Assembly: GCA_930367205.1 (NCBI GenBank)
Contig: OV884009.1
Coordinates: 34,977,841 to 35,041,840, forward strand
DNA: 64,000 bases
Reading direction: 5' to 3'
Source: Acanthosoma haemorrhoidale
Lineage: Eukaryota > Arthropoda > Insecta > Hemiptera > Acanthosomatidae
Position numbers and translations under genes: made by a program. Each line of letters opens with the position of its first letter. Position 1 is the stretch's first letter. Positions 56,640 through 64,000 of the stretch are shown piece by piece. The notes beneath the pieces were generated by a model. It did not search any database. It was given only the letters and a program-made list of their open reading frames with translations, and was not told the DNA's origin.

Positions 56640-59600
56640 TTTGGAAAATGACGAGGTGCTAGGGGCTAATATCCCCACCTCTGTCGCGGGCTGGCCCGGT
56701 ATTGCAGTACCTCCGGGAACGGCCCATATAAATAACTTCACTAACTCAATTAATTAATTTAATTGAGTCAATAAACGAAACAAATGACTGTAATGTGGGC
56801 CGTACTTCTTGATTCCTCTTCCAGCCTTCCCTATTTTCATTACTTACTGTATTGTTAATGGCGGTCTCTCTCGGAGTCTTGATGAAAAACTAATGCCATA
56901 AGAACAGTTCTGTTTGATTTTTATTAGTGATACGCACACTTCGCATTGCGAAGCTGCGATAAAGTGGCTATTTCCATTGACCATGTAGCAATCAATACTT
57001 TCTCTACCAAATCCATCATACATATATAACCAACTGAACACTCCATTCATTCCTGGAACACAAAATATCGCGTTCAAATTCTAGTGTGTGCTTACATCCT
57101 TTGTAACTCAATATCTACATGATATTTCTTCCCTGTTTTCAAACCCCGTTTCATAAATTTGTTCTTCTCTCTCAATTCACCACTAAATAACTATTTTGAA
57201 AGAAAACCCAAAATCAAGATCCTGCCCACAATATTTGATGAGCTATTTGTTTCAAAGTAATAATTTTTTTGTTATATTTACAACCAATGAAAAAATTGAA
57301 ACCTCAGACTATATATAAAAGCTTGTGTATATTTTATTTATCGTGTCACTTATCTAAAACGTGATCATTTGCACTTTGATGTGTATCTATGGTTCTATAT
57401 AATTAAGTTTTGAATTCTCAAAGGACCTGCATCCCGGAACAAAGCTTATGTTTTTCATTACAATAGATGTAACCTCTTTTAGTATCTGTTCTAATAAAAT
57501 CTACACAGATCTGACTAGATTAATGGATGCTTCTGTTGAGCCTTCAGTAGCTAAGTTCAGCTATCAGTCAAAAGTGTACTTATGGGGCACACACTATCAT
57601 AACAGGCTAGTACTTAGGTGAGCCCCAGGCTGCGCTGAAAGATCCCCTTTCTTACTTCTGTATGCAGACCTGGTCCTCCCACCACAGGGATTAGATAACA
57701 CCACCTTGGCCTAAATAGATTATCCCAAAAGAACCTGTAGCAATGGAGTTAAGAACAAGTGACTGAAAGTCCACTTTTGGCCATGTAATAAACCTCACAC
57801 CCCTTGAGCTCCTTATTACATTACTTACTACTGCTAAATAAAAACAGAAATATATCCCAGTAGTTGCTTCAAAACAAAGTGTTATATATTTCATCATCAG
57901 AAATAAATGTTAAAAAATATTATTAAGTAGAAAGGAAAAAAAGACTAATTAGGAATCAGTGTACCTAAATACACAGGAAAACAAATAAAAGAAAATAAAG
58001 GCTCTCATCCAAGAGACAGGTTTTTCAATTGTAATAAATGATACAATAGTACATACATAGTTAATATGCAGTAATAACATCTTTATATAAATCTATTTTT
58101 ATAGACATATACATATATTATATAAATTAGAGGAATCCTATTAATAAATTGTATTCAACATTACACAACAATGACTATTTTTTTGTAGTGGAATTGCAAC
58201 AAATAAAAATCAAATTGATTATTTAATTAATAATAAATATATTATGAGGTTATAGTATCTTTCAATCACCAGAAAGTGCTATCATTGGCAAGTTTAGACA
58301 CACTCTTGCCAATAAAATAAAAGTTTTAAAATAAAAATTTATCAAGACTAAGGTATTTATTTAATATATTATTGAAGCTCTATTAACACATATGAAGAAG
58401 AACAAAGTTTCTAAACCTAACATAATAAGTATATTTTTCAAATCTTAGAATTTCTTATTTTACATGTAAACATGAATTAAAATTTTAGACTAATCATAAA
58501 ACCCAAATAGAGAAACGATAAAAAAACAGTTTGATATTAAAATAATTTTCGTGAAGAGTGAAAGAAAACATCAAGGAGAAGAGCATGAAATAATACATTA
58601 CTATCATCACCTTACTTAAAAACCAACAATTGTTTAAAATTCTAAGTCGATACTAGTAAAAAAAAAAAATTGAGTAACTATATATGCTCAATTATAACAG
58701 CCTTGAAAACAAACTTTGCCAAAGAATTTGTGCAAAATTAAAAGCTTAAAAGCCGATCATTGAAAACAACCACCACAGATTTTGTTTCAATTTATTAAAA
58801 ATATTACAAGTGGTGTGAATATTACAACATTATTAAAGTTATAGATTTACATATTGTTATATATTTATATCAGAATATAATAGACTACTAATGACACAGA
58901 AATGTTTAAAACACAAAAACAATACAATTTTTAATCAAAATATGTATTTTAAATCTATTTTATACATATATAAATATGATGTACTTGTAATTCTTAGTAA
59001 CTACTGGGGTCTCAACATTAATTTAGTAAAAATATCTTAAAAAAATATAAAAATAAATAATATATTAAGGAATAAAAATATAATTCCTACAAATTAAATA
59101 ACAAAGTCAACAAGACTACAACAGATAGAAAAAATAATAATAAAATAAACCTACAAATTAGAGAGCTTGAATTTACAATGAGATGTTCAATATTTTACTG
59201 TTATGTTGTACTTCTATATTACTTAGTGAGAACTACTTCTTTGGTGTTCCTTTACTTCTTTTAATAAACAAAACTAATTTCCCTCTTTCTCATAAAAACA
59301 AATGATTTACTCTAAACAATTACATAACAAAAACTAATTCTTTTAATTTTTAAATTCAATTTTTTTTTTGAGCCCAATGCTAATTTCACAAAATGGTGAT
59401 AATACTGCTTAAGCTAGAGTGGCCAAAATTTCAATTAACAAAGTTAACTTTGAATAAATCATAGCAACTGTTTTGAGAATAATAAATTTCAAACTTTTTA
59501 TACATACTACTAAATGGTGCAAAATTCACATTAAAATAGATTTGAAAATACATATCGAACACGTACTGAATAATAGTTTTTTTGGAAGTATGAGATTTCT

Positions 59601-59699
59601 ATGAGAACTGAAGTAACCATTCTTAAGACCATATACACCACTATGCTAACATGTGGAACTGAGTAGAGGGACGCTTGCCCCTAAAAGGCTGCAAGCTTA
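56640..59699. other. long AT-rich non-coding stretch
   Basis: No gene recognised. 56660-56745 is G/C-rich (GGGCTGGCCCGG near 56689). Frames at 56844-57077 and 57691-57897 lack domains. 57900-59690 is strongly A/T-rich and free of obvious transposons. Confidence 0.5.
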
Positions 59700-59945
59700 A
59701 AAACTTTCTCTGAAATGTGGCAGGGAAGACCAGAAGACTATTAAGAATATCACAATACAGATAGTCCTAGTCAGAAAAACCATTATTGTCTACTGTCTCC
59801 AAAGCACAGCTTCATTGGTTTGGACATGTCCAGTGGTCAGAAAGGTATGAGAAACAAACCATCGTAGCTAAGGTGGAATGTTGGCTGTCTGGGGGCAGAA
59901 GGAGACAGGCCTGGGTGATGAACACCACCAAACCTAGCTAGCCAG
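59700..59945 (+). pseudogene. LINE reverse transcriptase C-terminal relic
   Basis: The frame ends LHWFGHVQWSERYEKQTIVA, KVECWLSGGRRRQAWVMNT and a stop. WFGHV followed by G-RRR-AW is the near-universal tail of LINE proteins with W-GHV-R and GRR-GRP-xxW. Upstream text is broken. Confidence 0.75.
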
Positions 59946-62900
59946 TGTAAAATCTACTGACAGAACACTTGGCAACTTATCAGATGATTATCTACACCAT
60001 GAGGTAAAAAGAGGAACGGAATAACAAAAATATACAAATCATGTGGTTTTTGAAGGAAGAACCAAAACTAATTATAAAAGATCTATTAAATATTCATAGT
60101 ATTCACTTAATCCTTTTCAATGTACTCTCATGGTTTATACTTTTTAAATAATCTCTTCATGCCACTGAATAGCTGTTATGTCACCTACAGAACTATTATT
60201 TATTGACAATGTTTTCTCAAAACTTTCCTGTTAAACCACAACTTATTAAGTAGAAAAAAGTCAGCAGGGGTTAGGTTATATGATAAGAGTGAGTGAGAGA
60301 TGACAAAGTAATGAATGTTTTCGCAACCTAAGAACAAACAGCGAGATGTGGACTGAAGCATTACTGAAGGTTAAAGAATGTTCAGGTAATTATAATTTTA
60401 AATAAGGTAGTCATTTTTGAAAAATTGATGATTTCCTGGTGCTTGCTTCAACTAATTAATGGAGGATTTAGATAAAGAAATAATATTTTAAATTTCTAAT
60501 GATTTAATTCATTAATTTTTCAGGTAGTCAAAAATAGAGAGTCTACTCCAGTCTGAAACAATACAGTCTTCTTACTTTAAGATAAATATCCCTATTTCCT
60601 TAGATATGGTAATTACTGTTATTGTGATTGTCATCAATCTTAACAGAGCTATTAAGTGAAAAAAAATCACGAATATTACAATTTTTTTTTGAATAGAAGG
60701 TAAAATGAAATTATGTTATACATTTAAGCTTATATGTCAAAATGTCTACTATGAGGTCAAATCATTAATTAATTGCTAAACAACTCTTAAACACTAAATT
60801 TTATGCCCGTGAACTTTTCATCAAAATAAATAAAGGAATAAATGTTTACAAAACACTTCCCCAATACCTCCCTGAATTGCTGCCTTTTACTATTAGTGCC
60901 GGTCCTATCTCCTTTTGTAAATCCCTAAAAAACCTGGGCATTGTTATTATTCTAAGGGTATTAAGTCCCAGAATGAAAATAACAAGGATAAATGAGTTAA
61001 CAACAAACTGTAATAAAGTGATTATATTAGTTTAAGCACTCTCACTTAGGACAAAATATGCTCGAGTTACACTTATTCTGGTTCATTTTAGGTTTATTAT
61101 AATTACTTTAAATCCAAATATCAGTCCCCTTGCCAATTTTATTCTAGTTTATTTTATCAAAGAATGAATGTAAAACTGCTTTAGAGATATTCAAAATTAT
61201 GATAATTAGTTTTTAGGACGTTACACCAATAATTAGTCTTCACTCCCCATTTAAGTACGCATAGATTAAATTTTAAATAATTTAAATTAAATAACAATAC
61301 GAAACCAAACAGGAAACTTCTAAATAAAACAGTTTTACAAATTTTGTTAATACAGCTAAAACGACTATAAGATGATATTTACCACTTTTTGAAAAGTATA
61401 ATCAATGAGCAATTCTAATAAATTTCAACCTGATTTCTCCTTGGTTAACCAGAGACTAATACTGTTGATGAATTTCATCCTATTTTTTTCTTTTAAAACC
61501 AAGAAGTGACACTGTTCTGTCACAGAAACTGCATATAGCTCAAAAAGACTGAAACCCTCTTACGGTTAAATTCAAATGATTACTTTATCATATTCTTTAA
61601 AGATTTGATTCAAAACCCTGATAAAGTAAAATAGCCACAGTTCCATAATATTTGATAAAAACATAAACATTATTTGTATGATTTAAATATTGAAGTATAT
61701 CAGACCATAATTGTGCCAAGAGCATAAAAAAAGTGAAATGAGCACCATTGGTAATATGATTAAAATTTATTTTAAAATAAATGAACTGAATGTTGAAGGT
61801 GGGCAGAAGAGAAAAGATAATGGCCAATTAGTCTCCAAAATAATCATATATTTTATAATACAGGGCGGACCGACGTTTCGCCATCATATCTGGCATTTTC
61901 AAGGTCTAAAAAAGATTTATTTATAAAATTCCATTCTATATTGCTTAAATTATGTTATTTATAATTTGTTCTTAAAAACACTGTTTCTCACACCATGTCG
62001 AGCAACTCAAAATAAGTAATTTATAATGAGCTGCTAGCATTATAACAAATTAGTGAATGTCATGAGAGCGAATCTGCAAAATATATTTTTTTTAATATTG
62101 TGAAGGTAAAAATCCATCATAAATTGTTATAAATTTTTTTTTACTAACATTACTAAGAAATTTGAGTCCCATCTGTTCTTGTAGGAGTCTGGAGGGAAAC
62201 TAATAAGCATAAACAAATGTAAAGGATTATATATTGTAATTATAACATAAATAAATGAGGACCCACCATCTTGTTCAAATCTGTTTTAGTTTTAATTGTA
62301 GGCCTGGAGTAATTTTGAAAAAACAAGTAATTAATTGTGTCAGTTCAAATCTAATATATTATCAAAGAAATGATTGCTAATTGTCCCAAACCAAAATGTC
62401 TAAAACTTTTGCCTTCTGCCCATCTTAAACTGGGAGCCTCAACAAATAATTAATAAACATGAATGTTGAAGTTGTTTTAATATAAATTGTAAATTGTTGG
62501 AAATATAATTTAAAAAAAACGTATTTCATTGAAACACTTCAATAGAAAAATTAAACCCCAAGTGCCAACATGAAGTGCCATCTAATTAAATTTAAGCGAT
62601 TTTATACAGTAGTGCAGCAAAGTAAATAAGGAAAGAAACTAGGTTTGGAGTAGAAGATGAAATCATAAAATATAATACCAAGAAGGAATTAAAGCTGTCT
62701 TCATAATAATATCAGCCATTTATGGCAATTAGTAGTTCACCTAATATAGGAAGTAACAAACATACACCTAACATTATAAGCATATGTAATAAATATACAT
62801 ATGAGTGCATACATGTTTGAAATGATACGTTACAACTTATATCTTAAACACATAGTTTTCATAAATTCTAATCACTTCGGTGATTTTGTAGTCCAAAAAT

Positions 62901-63280
62901 TTAATTTTACAAGGTGGCAGCAATCATTTCAAATCATCAAGGTACAGCCTATTTTCTTTCTGCCAAATGATAGATACAGTTGACAAAAGCCTGGGATATT
63001 GTCGCTGCCATTTGTAAATGGGTGTTTACTCATGTCTGCAAAGCAGTAGCAATCTAAAAATAAACCAAAATATCATTGCTGCTGTTTCATTAGAAGTGAA
63101 CAAGATTCAAAAGAAGAAATATAAAATCCCAAAAAAAAAAAGTTACCAATGCATTTATTTAACCTATACTACTTAATGACTGTAGGTTTGATAAATATTA
63201 TAGATTGGCAACAATAAATTAAATTAAGCTGCTACAAAATATGTATATGCACTATATAAAATATAAGCACTCCACAAATT
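59946..63280. other. long AT-rich non-coding stretch
   Basis: No gene recognised. A hammerhead-like motif on the minus strand is at 61874-61904. Small frames (61597-61827, 61711-61926, 62801-62983) have no domain. Could be part of a long intron. Confidence 0.5.
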
Positions 63281-63750
63281 TTAACCCTTTGTAGGCGATA
63301 ACCGTGAATTACTCAGGCTAACTGAGCAGAGGGCTCCCCCCAAGCGATACCTGATAACACTCAGCTTAGACTGACTGGACAATTTATGTGTCACCTGCGA
63401 TTTCTCAGGCTTGCGAACACTACTATGTAGTGAAGGAACTTTTATATTGTTTGTTTAGCTACCACCAGAACGTACATTTTCCATTTTGACTCTTACCTCT
63501 CACCACTTAAGCTTTCTTTCAGCTTGTTCTAGTCCCTAACAATATTAATCAGCTAGGTTTTAGAAAATAAAACAAACATCATAAAGGATGAAATATACTT
63601 TTCAAAACAGAAGAGTATCCGAGGAAAGAAATGTGTTTCATGTAAAACACAGTAAAGATTCCGGTGAAAGAGAATGCAAAAAATAAAGCACTACAATAAT
63701 GCATGATCAGTTTTATGAAGAGAAACATTTTATTGGCTTTAAATACAATA
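63281..63750 (+). mobile_element. possible piggyBac-like relic
   Basis: TTAACCCTTTGTAGGCG at 63281-63297 fits the TTAA target and CCCTTT terminus of piggyBac elements, with a small hairpin CTCAG-GCTAA-CTGAG just inside. Further on, 63619-63732 in the plus strand reads RGKKCVSCKTQ, a stop, RFR and then, through more stops, a segment like the C-terminal cysteine-rich domain. No right end was found before the window ends. Tentative. Confidence 0.35.
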
Positions 63751-64000
63751 AGTGTGGGTGCTTAATTATATTAAGTAGCTTCAAACTCCGCATATATATC
63801 TGGTGTGTGATAATATTGAAAATATTACAAATACGGTTTGAAAATTTGTAATAATGTAATATTCTTTCTCATACCAGGAGCAATGAATTAAGGGAACTAA
63901 ACTCGGTATGACGAAAGTATTGAGACGAGTGGTGGGGAGATAGGCTCCGCCTATCAAACCCTTATAGTATTTTGAGGGAGGACACTGGAATGAAAGGGAT
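63751..64000. other. no gene
   Basis: Mixed composition; GGGAGATAGGCTCCGCCTAT near 63938-63957 contains a short inverted repeat (AGGC/GCCT). Nothing recognised. Confidence 0.4.

Overview
The window looks like a piece of a repeat-rich, AT-rich arthropod nuclear genome, most likely an insect. The reasons are the mix of jockey-type non-LTR retrotransposons, Tc1/mariner, hAT and piggyBac-type DNA transposons, and one insect-style forkhead gene in an otherwise gene-poor, A/T-rich background. I see no rRNA, no convincing tRNA, no CRISPR array and nothing bacterial. The order of insect cannot be fixed from the sequence alone.

The only host coding sequence I can defend is the first (or only) exon of a FoxB transcription factor on the minus strand at 43736-44186. 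It starts MPRP, has a complete forkhead domain and an EH1-type Groucho motif, and ends at a good splice donor. The short richer-than-background stretch upstream (44187-44340) is probably its 5' UTR and promoter. No other host exon was recognised, so the long AT-rich stretches are either intergenic or introns of genes lying outside the window.

The rest is a transposon landscape. From 1.7 to 5.9 kb lies a nearly full-length jockey-like element on the minus strand: ORF1 has a zinc-knuckle region, and ORF2 has endonuclease and reverse transcriptase broken by a single TGA. Four 5'-truncated 3' ends of the same family lie at 1.1, 21.6, 29.3 and 33.0 kb. Two internally deleted Tc1/mariner copies with DD41D spacing lie at 13.5 and 19.3 kb, a decayed Tc1 (DD34E) at 46 kb, a hAT element with an 8-bp target duplication at 22.4 kb, and a solo LTR at 9.7 kb. 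Several small inverted-repeat elements and many LINE reverse transcriptase tails (16, 18, 20, 21, 27, 29, 35, 49, 55, 56 and 60 kb) are scattered between them.

The 17.6-27.7 kb stretch is a nested complex of direct and inverted duplications. The 49.8-54.7 kb stretch is unusual: a 16-bp-arm hairpin, a 29-bp minisatellite with higher-order structure, a (GA)n tract of about 238 bp, and a near-identical 420-bp repeat whose second copy is flanked by a 33-bp direct repeat. The 57-63 kb stretch is quiet and AT-rich. The genes do not form a pathway. The biology here is transposon invasion, decay and duplication around one developmental regulator.
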